A stretch of 64,000 nucleotides of DNA from Bdellovibrionales bacterium (GCA_018646675.1 JABGUH010000009.1:39021-103020), one strand, 5' to 3'; positions 36,303 to 46,231 are shown, counted from the stretch's first letter. The notes: generated by a model not told the origin, from the sequence alone. A program made the numbers and translations.

Positions 36303-38867
36303 ATGAGTGATTTTTTCAAACAGTATCAACAACATGTTAAGCAGCGATCAGCACAGGGAATTCCCCCTCTCGCTCTTACCGCTGAACAGACAAAAGAGGT
36401 TACTTTACTGGCCCGCCAAGGAGATAGTGGACGTGATGATCAGCTAGCAAATTTACTGATTGATCGAGTTAATCCTGGTGTTGATCCTGCTGCAGCGATT
36501 AAAAGTGATTTTCTGTTGGAGTTGGCCCAAGGCAAGAGTAAGTTTGCTCCGATCTCAGCTGAGCGGGCAATTGAGTTGTTGGGAACGATGGTCGGAGGAT
36601 ATAATCTCGATGCTCTAATTAAAATTATGAGCAGTTCGGATCGTGGCCATGCTGGTCTGGCCGCAAACCAACTAAAAAAACTTCCACTGGCAATTTCTAT
36701 CTTTGAACAGATCGAGAGTATCGCCACAGAGGGAGATAAATTGGCACAAGAGGTTTTGGAGTCATGGGCCAAAGGGGAGTGGTTTACCTCACTACCAGAA
36801 GTTCCGTTGAAGATGGAGTGTATTGTCTACCGAGTAGATGGTGAGATTAATACTGATGACTTCTCTCCAGCTTCCCAAGCATTTACTAGAGCAGATATCC
36901 CGTTGCACTCACTATCTATGGGAGGGGCACTCTTTACTGATGGCCCCAGTCAGATAGCTACCCTGAAAGAGAGTGGCTTGCCAGTCGCTTTTGTTGGGGA
37001 TGTAGTGGGTACAGGCTCTTCTCGCAAGTCCGCTTGCAACTCTCTTCTCTGGCATATTGGTGAGGAGATTTCCTATATACCAAATAAAAAGCGCCGTGGG
37101 GTGATCCTAGGTAACATGATTGCACCGATATTTTTTAATACTGCTGAGGACTCTGGAGCGATGCCAATTGAGGCTGATGTTTCCGCCTTGAAAAGCGGGA
37201 CTAAGATTTGTGTTCTACCTCATGAGGGAAAGATCTTGGGTGAAGATGGTGGAGAGTTGACCACATTTTCTGTTCGCCCGAATACACTGCTAAATGAGTA
37301 TCGTGCTGGTGGCCGAGTTCCACTAATTATCGGTAAGCAGCTAGTAGAGCGGGCGCGAAACTATTTAGGGTTGGGATCATTAGAGGAGAGTGGCATCTTT
37401 GTAAATCCAGATAATCCCAAGAGTAAAAGTGGGCAAGGATACACTTTGGCCCAGAAAATGGTGGGAGTGGCATGTGGCACAAAAGGGGTATTGCCCGGAA
37501 CGGCTTGTCTACCTAAGATGACGACTGTTGGCTCACAGGATACTACTGGCCCGATGACCGCCAATGAGATGACTGAGCTTGCCTGTCTTAAATTTAATGC
37601 TGACCTAGTGATGCAATCGTTCTGTCATACTGCTGCCTATCCCAAACCAAGTGATGTCGAGACCCATCGAACTCTTCCTAAATATATCGATCAGCGTGGT
37701 GGAGTAGCTTTACGGCCAGGGGATGGAGTAATTCACTCATGGTTAAACCGGCTGCTGGTGCCCGATACTGTCGGTACTGGTGGTGACTCACACACCCGCT
37801 TCCCATTAGGAATCTCCTTTCCGGCCGGTTCCGGCTTGGTGGCATTTGCCGCCGCCCTTGGGGTGATGCCTCTAGATATGCCTGAGTCAGTACTAGTTCG
37901 TTTTAAAGGCGAGTTGCGGCCAGGAATTACCTTACGTGACCTAGTTAATATGATCCCCTATCAGGCAATTCAAGAGGGGTTGTTAACAGTTGAGAAAGAG
38001 GGAAAGAAAAATGTTTTCTCTGGTCGCATCTTGGAGATGGAGGGACTGCCCAATCTAACTGTTGAGCAAGCCTTTGAGTTGACAGATGCGGCAGCAGAGC
38101 GTTCTGCCGCCGCTGCTACCATCAAGTTGGGGCGTCCCTCGGTAGAGGAGTATCTACGTTCGAATGTAGCATTAATGGAGGCGATGATTGAAGATGGTTA
38201 TCAAGACGCAGACACTTTGCGAACGAGAATAGCCGCTGTTAATCAGTGGTTAGATTCAGGCCAGCAGTTAATCAGTGCTGACAATAATGCCGAGTATGCA
38301 GCAGTGATTGAGATTGATTTAAATGATATTGACCAGCCAATCCTGGCCTGTCCCAATGATCCCGATGATGTAAAAAAACTTTCAGAAGTTGCTGGCCGTA
38401 GTGTTGATGATGTTTTTATCGGTTCTTGTATGACTAATATTGGCCACTTTCGAGCAGCTTCAACCTTGTTGGAAGGGGCCGGCTTCTCTAAAACACGACT
38501 TTGGATCTGTCCTCCCACCAAGATGGATAAAAATCAGTTAACTGTTGAAGGCCACTACTCAATCTTCGCAGCAGCTGGCGCTAGGATAGAGATTCCAGGC
38601 TGCTCTCTCTGTATGGGGAACCAAGCTCGAGTTGCTGATCAAGCAACTGTTTACTCCACCTCGACTCGTAATTTTAATAACCGGATGGGGAAAGGGGCAC
38701 AGGTCTTCTTGGGTTCTAGTGAGTTGGCAGCAGTAGTTGCACTCACCGGGCATCTCCCCTCGGTTGCTCAGTACTTTGAGTTAGTCCAGGGGAAATTAGC
38801 AAAAAATAGCGCTGAGATCTATCGCTATTTAAACTTTGATCAGATTAAAAACTATACACTTAGCTAG
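36303..38867 (+). CDS. acnB: Aconitate hydratase B
   Basis: TCA-cycle aconitase that interconverts citrate and isocitrate with a [4Fe-4S] cluster. The B-type domain order (HEAT-like domain, swivel, then core) is seen, with a core start at QKMVGVACGTKG. Cluster ligands include the two cysteines of GCSLCMGNQARV and a further one in GSCMTNIGHFR. TRNFNNRMG is also conserved. The ATG at 36303 with GAGAG upstream gives 854 residues. An in-frame GTG at 36294 is less likely. It stands alone and divergent from cmoAB. Confidence 0.97.
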   Translation: MSDFFKQYQQHVKQRSAQGIPPLALTAEQTKEVTLLARQGDSGRDDQLANLLIDRVNPGVDPAAAIKSDFLLELAQGKSKFAPISAERAIELLGTMVGGYNLDALIKIMSSSDRGHAGLAANQLKKLPLAISIFEQIESIATEGDKLAQEVLESWAKGEWFTSLPEVPLKMECIVYRVDGEINTDDFSPASQAFTRADIPLHSLSMGGALFTDGPSQIATLKESGLPVAFVGDVVGTGSSRKSACNSLLWHIGEEISYIPNKKRRGVILGNMIAPIFFNTAEDSGAMPIEADVSALKSGTKICVLPHEGKILGEDGGELTTFSVRPNTLLNEYRAGGRVPLIIGKQLVERARNYLGLGSLEESGIFVNPDNPKSKSGQGYTLAQKMVGVACGTKGVLPGTACLPKMTTVGSQDTTGPMTANEMTELACLKFNADLVMQSFCHTAAYPKPSDVETHRTLPKYIDQRGGVALRPGDGVIHSWLNRLLVPDTVGTGGDSHTRFPLGISFPAGSGLVAFAAALGVMPLDMPESVLVRFKGELRPGITLRDLVNMIPYQAIQEGLLTVEKEGKKNVFSGRILEMEGLPNLTVEQAFELTDAAAERSAAAATIKLGRPSVEEYLRSNVALMEAMIEDGYQDADTLRTRIAAVNQWLDSGQQLISADNNAEYAAVIEIDLNDIDQPILACPNDPDDVKKLSEVAGRSVDDVFIGSCMTNIGHFRAASTLLEGAGFSKTRLWICPPTKMDKNQLTVEGHYSIFAAAGARIEIPGCSLCMGNQARVADQATVYSTSTRNFNNRMGKGAQVFLGSSELAAVVALTGHLPSVAQYFELVQGKLAKNSAEIYRYLNFDQIKNYTLS

Positions 38868-38909
38868 ACCTAATTTGGGTTAAAGCGTAATTTAGAAAAG
38901 GGTGTCACT

Positions 38910-39902
38910 ATGAAAGAGAAAGTTTTAGTTACTGGAGGAGCGGGGTACATTGGCTCTCATGTTGTTAAGTTGTTAGTCGATGCAGGTCATGACGTTGTGG
39001 TCTATGATAATTTAAGTACAGGATATCGTTCTGCGGTACTTGAGGCAAAACTGGTGGTTGGAGATGTGGGGGACTGTGAAAAGCTTGACGCTACCTTCAG
39101 TGATGAAAATTTTACTGCGGTTATGCATTTTGCAGGCAGTATCATTGTCCCGGAATCGGTAACGGACCCGATCAAATATTACATTAACAATACTACCAAC
39201 TCCCTCTGCCTGTTGGACTGTTGTGTTCGGCATGGAGTTAATCGCTTTATCTTCTCTAGCACCGCGGCCGTCTACGGTATGGGCGGAGAGAGTGGAAGTG
39301 TGTCCGAAAGCAGCCCAGTCAATCCGATTAATCCCTACGGTCGCTCCAAATTAATGACAGAGTGGATATTAGAGGATCTTTCACGCAGTAACTCAAATTT
39401 TAACTTTATCGCTCTTCGCTACTTTAACGTAGCAGGTGCAGATCCATCAGGAAAGTTAGGGCAACGGGGGCCAGAAGCTACCCACCTAATTAAAGTAGCA
39501 CTGCAGGCTGCACTGGGGGTGCGTGAGCATATGGAGATCTTTGGTGCAGACTATGATACTCCTGATGGAACAGGTATTCGTGACTACATTCACGTTCTCG
39601 ATCTGGCCCAGGCCCATCTGGATGCATTAAGTTACTTGCGGGATGATGGTAACTCTCAGATTCTTAATTGTGGTTATGGGCGTGGCTTCAGCGTTCGAGA
39701 GGTTATCTCCATGGTGAAGCAGGTGTCGGGAGTGGATTTTAAGGTTATCGAGAGTGAGCGTCGCGCCGGTGATGCCCCCTATCTAGTGGCAATTCCAGAT
39801 CGACTTGAAGATCTCTTAGAGTGGCGTCCAAAGTATCGTGACTTAAAGTGGATGATTGAAACAGCTTATAATTTTGAACAGGGGATCGATCAACTTTCAT
39901 GA
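38910..39902 (+). CDS. galE: UDP-glucose 4-epimerase
   Basis: Interconverts UDP-glucose and UDP-galactose, supplying sugar for envelope polysaccharide. Short-chain dehydrogenase fold with GGAGYIGSH (NAD), the serine of FSSTAAVYG and catalytic Tyr/Lys in NPYGRSK. ALRYFNVAGADP is typical of GalE. 330 residues. The stop overlaps the next start as ATGA at 39899-39902, so it is coupled to a cysteine desulfurase gene of unrelated function. Confidence 0.94.
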   Translation: MKEKVLVTGGAGYIGSHVVKLLVDAGHDVVVYDNLSTGYRSAVLEAKLVVGDVGDCEKLDATFSDENFTAVMHFAGSIIVPESVTDPIKYYINNTTNSLCLLDCCVRHGVNRFIFSSTAAVYGMGGESGSVSESSPVNPINPYGRSKLMTEWILEDLSRSNSNFNFIALRYFNVAGADPSGKLGQRGPEATHLIKVALQAALGVREHMEIFGADYDTPDGTGIRDYIHVLDLAQAHLDALSYLRDDGNSQILNCGYGRGFSVREVISMVKQVSGVDFKVIESERRAGDAPYLVAIPDRLEDLLEWRPKYRDLKWMIETAYNFEQGIDQLS

Positions 39903-41047
39903 TCTACCTAGACCACGCGGCCAGTACTCCAACATCTTCTTTGGCCAATAACTTATTAAAAAATTTGTGGGCCAGCGAATATGCAAACCCGACCGCCACT
40001 CATCGTAAGGGCCGAGAGGGGGCGGAGCTAATTAATCAGGCCCGTCAGGAGATTTTATCAGTCTTAAGTGATAGTACTGGTAACTTGATTTTTACCTCAT
40101 CTGCCACTGAGAGTAATAATACCATTTTGCAGGGGGTCTCATTAAGTCGTGGGGATGAGGTGATCTTCTCTCCCGCTGATCATCCGAGCATTACTAAGCC
40201 TCTAATGCGATTGGCCGGTAGACTCGGTATTAAACTTATCAAAATTGCCCTCGATGGCGATGGACGGGTTGATCAAGAGGGATTTGAACAACAGTTAAGC
40301 GAGAAAGTTAGGTTGGTTGTATTGACCCAGGTCAACAATAGTAGTGGCCATATCTATCCGGTCAGTGAGTTGGCCAAAATTGTGAAGGGGATTAACTCTA
40401 AAGTTCACCTGCATGTAGATGCGGCCCAAAGTTTTACCAAGCTCCCATTGGATCTATCAGATCATTTGATTGATAGTGTTGCTATTTCAGCTCATAAAAT
40501 GGGAGGACCTTGTGGTATCTCAGCTCTCTACTATCGTTCAGGTGTAGAGTTTTCTCCACTATTGTGGGGAGGGGGACAGGAGAGTGGATTGCGCTCATCG
40601 ACACCAGCAACTGTTTTGATTGCCGCCTTTGCTGCTGCAGTTAAGGAGGCGAATTTAAAGTGTCAGCAGGAGTTCCAAAGAGTGCAAGAGCTAAGTAACC
40701 AAGTGAGAGATATACTATCAGGTGAGCTAGGAGAACGAGTGATCTTTCCATTTTTGGGGAGCGATATTTCACCTTATATCGTAACTATGCTTTTTCCAGG
40801 TTTGGCAGGGGATATGTTGTTGCGTTACTTGGAGCGAGATGAGATCTATCTCTCGTCAACTTCTGCCTGTTCTGCCCCAAGTCGTGGCACCAATCCAGTG
40901 TTAGCCTATTTGGGAGTAGAGGAGAGGTGGCACAACTCAGTCTTACGCTGCTCCTTTGGGGCTAGTAGTAGTCAGCAGGAGGTGACAACATTTTGTTCTC
41001 ATCTGTTGCAGAATCATCGCCGTCTCTTCTCGTTAATGGCACGGTAG
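39899..41047 (+). CDS. Cysteine desulfurase (NifS/IscS-like)
   Basis: PLP enzyme that removes sulfur from cysteine as an enzyme-bound persulfide. LDHAASTPT opens the protein, LHVDAAQS contains the PLP aspartate, the PLP lysine is K200 in ISAHKMGG, and the active-site cysteine is C324 in SSTSACSAPSRG. 382 residues. thiI follows 9 nt downstream, as in bacteria where a dedicated NifS-type enzyme supplies sulfur to ThiI. It may also serve MnmA. No iscU or other Fe-S assembly gene lies nearby. Confidence 0.92.
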   Translation: MIYLDHAASTPTSSLANNLLKNLWASEYANPTATHRKGREGAELINQARQEILSVLSDSTGNLIFTSSATESNNTILQGVSLSRGDEVIFSPADHPSITKPLMRLAGRLGIKLIKIALDGDGRVDQEGFEQQLSEKVRLVVLTQVNNSSGHIYPVSELAKIVKGINSKVHLHVDAAQSFTKLPLDLSDHLIDSVAISAHKMGGPCGISALYYRSGVEFSPLLWGGGQESGLRSSTPATVLIAAFAAAVKEANLKCQQEFQRVQELSNQVRDILSGELGERVIFPFLGSDISPYIVTMLFPGLAGDMLLRYLERDEIYLSSTSACSAPSRGTNPVLAYLGVEERWHNSVLRCSFGASSSQQEVTTFCSHLLQNHRRLFSLMAR

Positions 41048-41056
41048 GAGATTACA

Positions 41057-42232
41057 ATGTACCAAACAATCATTCTTAATGTAGACGAATTATGGCTTAA
41101 GGGGAAAAACCGATACCTCTACTATCGAGCGCTGAAAGAGCATGTACGCTATGTTGTTAAACAGGAGCACCCTGGAGACTCCTTTAGTTGTCGTAATGAG
41201 AGTCAACGGCTGGTACTGATCTCAGACGATCAACCATTTTCTAATCAGACTCTCGAACGGTTAACATGTGTGCCGGGGATATTTTCCATCGTTCCGGCCA
41301 AGCGTTTGCCATTGGATCTAGCGGCGGTAGTACCCGCTTTAAAAGAGGAGTTAAAAGATCCGGGCCAGGGCAAAACTATGACCTTCAAGGTTTTTACTAA
41401 AAGATCAGATAAGAGTTTCCCCCAAAACAGTATGGAGATTTCACGGCTGGTTGGAGGTTACATATTAAAGGATTTTCCTTGGTTGAAGGTTGATATTCAC
41501 CGGCCAGAGATTGAGGTAGAGTTAAGGGTGCATCAACATGCACTCTATTTATCGACGCGTAAATTGACTGGTGTGGGTGGACTGCCCTGGGGAATGAGTG
41601 GCCATCTGGTCACCATGATTTCCGGTGGTTTTGACTCACCGGTTGCAAGCTATCTGATGGCCAAAAGAGGGTGTCGCCAAAGTTTTATCTTCTTTCATGC
41701 CTACCCCTTAGTTGGGGATGAGGTTCTGGATAAAATTAGGAGAATGGTAGAGTACTTGGCGCGCTATCAAAAAGGAGCAACACTCTATATCATCCCATTT
41801 GGTGATCTGCAGACCAAAGTAAGTGAGTTGATACGATTGGAGTATCGGACAGTAGTATTTCGCCGTTTGATGATTGACTGCGCAACGAAACTGGCTTCCG
41901 CCGTCAGTGCTCAAGCGTTGCTGACTGGAGACTCATTAGGCCAAGTATCGAGTCAGACCATTCACAATCTTGCCTTGCTGGACGGAGGCTCGACCATACC
42001 AATTTTGCGACCATTAGTCGGTTTAAACAAGATGGAGATTATTGATTGGGCCAGGAAAATAGGAACCCATGATATATCACTCCTTCCCCATGATGACGCT
42101 TGCGCCATGCTTTCGCCTAAGCACCCAGTGATTAAGCCGGATGTTCGCTATTGGCAACAATTTATTGAGCAAAATGATTTTAGTCAAGAACTAGATCAAT
42201 GCTTGGCACAGGCGACAATTATTAATTACTAG
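41057..42232 (+). CDS. thiI: tRNA 4-thiouridine synthase ThiI, no rhodanese domain
   Basis: Thiolates U8 of tRNA to 4-thiouridine. Ferredoxin-like and THUMP domains fill the first ~165 residues (ELWLKGKNR, RPEIEVELRVH), followed by the PP-loop SGGFDS (189-194). TGDSLGQVSSQT is conserved. At 391 residues it lacks the C-terminal rhodanese domain of E. coli ThiI, so sulfur should come directly from a cysteine desulfurase, matching its neighbour. AGGAG precedes the ATG. Confidence 0.95.
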   Translation: MYQTIILNVDELWLKGKNRYLYYRALKEHVRYVVKQEHPGDSFSCRNESQRLVLISDDQPFSNQTLERLTCVPGIFSIVPAKRLPLDLAAVVPALKEELKDPGQGKTMTFKVFTKRSDKSFPQNSMEISRLVGGYILKDFPWLKVDIHRPEIEVELRVHQHALYLSTRKLTGVGGLPWGMSGHLVTMISGGFDSPVASYLMAKRGCRQSFIFFHAYPLVGDEVLDKIRRMVEYLARYQKGATLYIIPFGDLQTKVSELIRLEYRTVVFRRLMIDCATKLASAVSAQALLTGDSLGQVSSQTIHNLALLDGGSTIPILRPLVGLNKMEIIDWARKIGTHDISLLPHDDACAMLSPKHPVIKPDVRYWQQFIEQNDFSQELDQCLAQATIINY

Positions 42233-42374
42233 TCCTATTCGATAAATTCCCTCTTTATCCATATGCGCTTGTCGTCTATCATATATAAAGTAATAATTTG
42301 TAGTTAGTTTGGAACGATAGTTGTAAGTATCTAATCTCTAACTCCATCCTCTACTCTTTATTTAGGGAGCGTAA

Positions 42375-44534
42375 ATGACATTACTTGTTCGAACAACTCT
42401 AATCACAATTCTACTTGTTGTTACACTAAGTGGACACGCGGTAAATCGACTGCGACAAAATCAGTTGATTGGAAACATTATTAAAAATGCTTTAGAGAGC
42501 TACCACTATCTTCATCTTAAGGTCGGTGATGATCTATCTGGAAAGGCATTTGACCAATACTTAAAAAGGATCGACTTTGGAAAGCAATTTCTACTGGCCA
42601 GTGATGTTACCAATCTCTCTAAGTATAAGTTAAAAATGGATGACCAGTTACTCTCAGGCAAATTGAAATTACTAGAGGAGTCCAAAGTTATTATGGTGGA
42701 ACGAATTCGTCAAATTGATGAATTCCGTAAAGCCTTCTTTAAAAAAGGGACTAGTTTTAACTCCAAACGGAGGCTGGAACTGGACTCAAAAAAACGAAAA
42801 TATCTTGGCTCAATTAAGGAGTTGAATGATCTTTGGAGTCGAATTTTTACTTATGAAACGGTAGTTAGCTACCTCTCGTTAGAGGATGAGCAATCAGGAG
42901 AGAAGGATAAAGAGAAAAAGGGCAAACATAAAAAGAAGAAGATTAAGAAGAGTAAGCCGGTTAAAAAGATGAGTGTTAAGGAGATGAAAATCGAGGCTCA
43001 AAGATTAACCAGTAAAAAGTATCAACAACTATTTTCTCGACTGTTAAAAGATGATTATGATGACTTCGTTGAGAAATTTATGAATTCGGTTTCCACTGTT
43101 TTCGATCCACATACTACCTATCTTCCCCCCAAGCGCAAAGAGGATTTTGATATTGATATCTCTGGAAGTCTAGAGGGAATTGGGGCAGTTTTGCAGGAAG
43201 ATGGCCTCTATATCAAAGTGGTTAAAATCGTTCCCGGTGGGGCCGCATGGCGCCAGAAGGATTTAGAGGCAGAAGATAAAATTTTGGCGGTAGCTCAAGG
43301 TGCAGGTGAACCGGTAGACCTCGTGGGGATGCGAGTTGATAATGCGGTTAGATATATCAGGGGTAAAAAAGGGACAGAGGTTCGTCTGACACTCAAAAAA
43401 TCTGATGGCACTAGAAAGACCATCTCAATTATTCGTGATATGGTGCGAATTGGAGAGTCCTACGCCAAGTCATCTATTATTTTGCACAAGAAAAGTGGAC
43501 ACAAAGTTGGGTATATTCGACTGCCTAAATTTTATCGGGACTTTGGCGGTACAATGAGTCGGCGCAACTGCTCTGATGATGTACACAAGGAGATCGTTCG
43601 CCTCAAAAAGGAGGGGATTAAGGGATTGATCCTTGATCTGCGTGGAAATGGTGGTGGTGCATTAGAGGATGCTAGAAAGATGTCTGGCCTTTTTATTAAA
43701 CAGGGCCCGATTGTGCAGGTGAAGGATCATACTGGTAAGGTGGATATTTTAAAAGATCGGGACGTTGCTATTGAATATGGTGGCCCCTTGTTGGTTTTGA
43801 TTAACCGTTTCAGTGCTTCCGCATCAGAAATTGTGGCAGCGGCAATGCAGGATTATGGCCGAGGTGTTGTCGTCGGGGGGGAGTTCTCCCATGGTAAAGG
43901 AACTGTTCAGGCCGTTTTAGATCTGAATCAAGGGCCATTAATTAATATGATTGGCCCTAAAATTGGTGCTCTGAAGGTGACTATTCAGAAATTTTATCGA
44001 GTGACCGGCGGCTCTACTCAATACCGAGGAGTAACACCAGATATAATTCTTCCCGATGTATTCTCTGGAGTGGAGAATCGAGAGAATGATTTAGACTACT
44101 CTTTAAAGTGGGATGAAACTAGGCGGTTACGTTTTTCCAGATGGCAGGGCAAACCTTTGAATCTCAAAAAACTTGCAAGCAAAAGTAACAAGAGAGTTAA
44201 GAAGTCTAAGGGGTTGAAGCTGGTCAATCGCAGTCTTGCCTATATGGCAAAACGACGAAAGCAGACGGAGGTTACAATTAATCTTGCAAAAAAACGAATT
44301 GAAGATAGTAAGAATAAGAAGATGTTAAAAGAGTTTAAGCAGGACGAGGTTAATCCCGACCTAGTTGTTTCTCATTTTGAAAAATCATTGATGGAAGCAG
44401 AGGAGATTCGCCAAGAGGACCGTAAACAGTGGCAGGAGGATTTAAAAGAGCGCAAGAAAGAGTGGGTTGAGGGACTGCAACGTGACCCGGTATTGGAGGA
44501 GTCTCTTTTTATTATTGGTGATATGATATCCTAG
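42375..44534 (+). CDS. prc: Tail-specific protease Prc/Ctp (S41)
   Basis: Periplasmic processing protease. The signal peptide is about residues 1-22. An N-terminal helical domain follows, then a lysine-rich insert near 175-200, a PDZ domain (SLEGIGAVLQEDGLYIKVV) and the S41 catalytic domain. The Ser/Lys dyad lies in NRFSASASE (around residue 482) and HGKGTVQ about 30 residues later. The C-terminal helical extension matches the long E. coli-type Prc. 719 residues, with AGGGAG SD. It probably trims or degrades envelope proteins. Confidence 0.94.
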   Translation: MTLLVRTTLITILLVVTLSGHAVNRLRQNQLIGNIIKNALESYHYLHLKVGDDLSGKAFDQYLKRIDFGKQFLLASDVTNLSKYKLKMDDQLLSGKLKLLEESKVIMVERIRQIDEFRKAFFKKGTSFNSKRRLELDSKKRKYLGSIKELNDLWSRIFTYETVVSYLSLEDEQSGEKDKEKKGKHKKKKIKKSKPVKKMSVKEMKIEAQRLTSKKYQQLFSRLLKDDYDDFVEKFMNSVSTVFDPHTTYLPPKRKEDFDIDISGSLEGIGAVLQEDGLYIKVVKIVPGGAAWRQKDLEAEDKILAVAQGAGEPVDLVGMRVDNAVRYIRGKKGTEVRLTLKKSDGTRKTISIIRDMVRIGESYAKSSIILHKKSGHKVGYIRLPKFYRDFGGTMSRRNCSDDVHKEIVRLKKEGIKGLILDLRGNGGGALEDARKMSGLFIKQGPIVQVKDHTGKVDILKDRDVAIEYGGPLLVLINRFSASASEIVAAAMQDYGRGVVVGGEFSHGKGTVQAVLDLNQGPLINMIGPKIGALKVTIQKFYRVTGGSTQYRGVTPDIILPDVFSGVENRENDLDYSLKWDETRRLRFSRWQGKPLNLKKLASKSNKRVKKSKGLKLVNRSLAYMAKRRKQTEVTINLAKKRIEDSKNKKMLKEFKQDEVNPDLVVSHFEKSLMEAEEIRQEDRKQWQEDLKERKKEWVEGLQRDPVLEESLFIIGDMIS

Positions 44535-44565
44535 ATTAATAACGATTATCAGCGATGAGGGAAGT

Positions 44566-44940
44566 GTGAACGACAAGGTCAAGGGTAAAAAAAATATAGA
44601 GCAAGATGAAGGTATTGTTAAGGATACGATGGTAAGCAGAGTTTTTGCTAGCGTCTTAGACAAGATGCAGTTCTCCCAGACTCGGCAACTACCACCTGAT
44701 GATGTTTTGGTTGGAGCGAAGAAAAAAAAGAAAAGGAGAAGTAAAAAGAGTGAGCCGTTATCACTGGATTTTTCTTCTGTGCCTAAACGCCGCTCCCGTC
44801 GCAACTATGGTGAAAGTGCCAATCAGCGGCGAGGGGGTAATATCAAAGTTACCAACCAGCAGCACTCAGCTGAGAGTGATACTCCTAGATCCCTTTTTGG
44901 TTCTCTTGGAAAGTTTATTAAAGATATCTTTAGTAGTTAG
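44566..44940 (+). CDS. Small basic, probably disordered protein
   Basis: A 124-residue protein with a GTG start and a GAGGGAAG SD, 31 nt after prc. The middle is a lysine/arginine run (residues ~52-62) encoded by an A-rich tract, followed by arginine-rich low-complexity sequence. The C-terminus is a short amphipathic helix. No signal peptide. It may bind nucleic acid, but there is no recognised family. Cotranscription with prc is likely. Confidence 0.6.
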   Translation: MNDKVKGKKNIEQDEGIVKDTMVSRVFASVLDKMQFSQTRQLPPDDVLVGAKKKKKRRSKKSEPLSLDFSSVPKRRSRRNYGESANQRRGGNIKVTNQQHSAESDTPRSLFGSLGKFIKDIFSS

Positions 44941-44979
44941 CGTTCAACCACCACTATCTTTTCTAACAATTGTCGCCCT

Positions 44980-45345
44980 CTAAATTGGGCATAGGATGGA
45001 TGGGGTAGCATCTTTGATCCTGTTACTACCATGTAGACTGGTAACTGTTGTAGAGATATTACTACGTAGTTGCTCTAACTGCTCCCAATTTATTGTATAG
45101 TTTAACTTGCAGTAGACAAATCGGCCCAGTTTTTTGCGCTCAATTATTCCTCCCTGCTCTAATTGGCGCAGTTGCTGTGAGACGTTGAACTTTGTTGCAT
45201 CTACTTGGGCCACTATTTCACCTACGGTAGACTCATTTTGGCAGAGCAGATGAATAATTTTCAACCGTAACTCACTGGATAGTAGGGAAAACAGTGTCGA
45301 AAGGTCCTTGTAATTATAGTGGTTGTGTTGTTTTATCTCTTGCAT
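44980..45345 (-). CDS. ArsR-family transcriptional regulator
   Basis: Winged-helix repressor of about 121 residues. The helix-turn-helix is ESTVGEIVAQVDATKFNVSQ followed by the LRQLEQGGIIERKKLGRFV wing. The classical arsenic-binding CVCDL motif is absent. Cysteines occur in LLCQNE, VYCKL and near the C-terminus. The ATG at 45345 is chosen because GGAG lies upstream; a TTG at 45357 is the alternative. It diverges from a MerR regulator across a perfect inverted repeat, which is its likely operator. Confidence 0.88.
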   Translation of the reverse strand: MQEIKQHNHYNYKDLSTLFSLLSSELRLKIIHLLCQNESTVGEIVAQVDATKFNVSQQLRQLEQGGIIERKKLGRFVYCKLNYTINWEQLEQLRSNISTTVTSLHGSNRIKDATPSILCPI

Positions 45346-45384
45346 GTGATGCTCCAATGCTAAACTTATGCACAGCTACATTTC

Positions 45385-45430
45385 TACCTAGACATAACCT
45401 ATATCGTGTAATATAGGTTATGTCTAGGTA
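45385..45430. promoter_or_regulatory. Perfect 20-bp inverted repeat forming a symmetric divergent promoter/operator
   Basis: Arms 45385-45404 and 45411-45430 are exact reverse complements around a 6-nt centre. Each strand reads TAGACA, then 17 nt, then TATAGG, so the palindrome contains two face-to-face -35/-10 pairs, one toward arsR and one toward merR. The position between divergent regulators suggests operator function. No T tract follows on either side, so it is probably not a terminator. Confidence 0.7.
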
Positions 45431-45526
45431 AAGAGTGATAGTTACAATATAATAGTCATTTATATAGATAATATAATTGTTACAAGCTTGGGGGTTTCAA
45501 ATCATATTGTCGAGTATGGTTAACAG

Positions 45527-46036
45527 ATGAAAAGCAAAATACTTAAAGCAGTGCCTAATAACGAGGAGGGATCACTACATCCCGATGAGGACGATGCCCC
45601 CCTTTTTACTATTGGCATTATTGCTAAAATGATCGGGGTCTCAGTCCACACTTTGCGCCTCTATGAGAGCTCCGGTTTGATTGTTCCCCATCGGACTGAC
45701 TCAAAAAGAAGAATCTACTCACGTAATGATGTGCGCCGGTTAAGCTCCATTCGCTATCTGATTGAGGAACGCGGTCTAAATCTAGCTGGAATTAAGATGC
45801 TACTCTCATTAATTCCTTGCTGGGATATTAAGGGGTGTAGTGATGAGGATCGTAGTAATTGCGATGCTTTTAGCAAGATGGTGGAGCCGTGTTGGGTTAT
45901 TGCTAATAAATCTGATAAGTGCCTGAACGATAAGTGTTGGGAGTGCCCAGTTTATACCCAGTTTACCTCATTTCAAGAGATTAAAGGGCGGCTTAGCTGC
46001 TTAGACAAAGAAGAGGATGTCAGCAGTGATGATTAG
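45527..46036 (+). CDS. MerR-family regulator with cysteine-rich C-terminal domain
   Basis: A 169-residue activator-type protein. The MerR helix-turn-helix is FTIGIIAKMIGVSVHTLRLY (27-46) with RRIYSRNDV. An acidic ~25-residue N-terminal extension precedes it. After the dimerisation helix come eight cysteines (98, 104, 112, 122, 132, 137, 140, 158), including CLNDKCWEC. This pattern suggests a bound metal or Fe-S cluster, or a redox switch. No SD is obvious. The effector is unknown. Confidence 0.85.
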   Translation: MKSKILKAVPNNEEGSLHPDEDDAPLFTIGIIAKMIGVSVHTLRLYESSGLIVPHRTDSKRRIYSRNDVRRLSSIRYLIEERGLNLAGIKMLLSLIPCWDIKGCSDEDRSNCDAFSKMVEPCWVIANKSDKCLNDKCWECPVYTQFTSFQEIKGRLSCLDKEEDVSSDD

Positions 46037-46094
46037 TATGATCTCTGTTACGATGCCAGGTGGTGGCGTAACAGAAGAGGCAATTTACAAAGCT

Positions 46095-46125
46095 GGCCGT
46101 CTAATTTTTTGACGGCCCAATTTTT
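46095..46125 (+). terminator. Terminator after the merR gene
   Basis: 7-bp GC-rich stem GGCCGTC/GACGGCC (46095-46101 and 46111-46117) with a 9-nt loop, followed by CAATTTTTA. It lies about 60 nt after the merR stop. Confidence 0.65.
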
Positions 46126-46231
46126 AATCAACAAAAATCTTATTCTAGCTAAGATAGCTTAAGTCCTTAATTCATAAGAGAAATACACCTATTCCCAACT
46201 GTTTAGTTGATGATCAATCTCTCCGTTGTGA

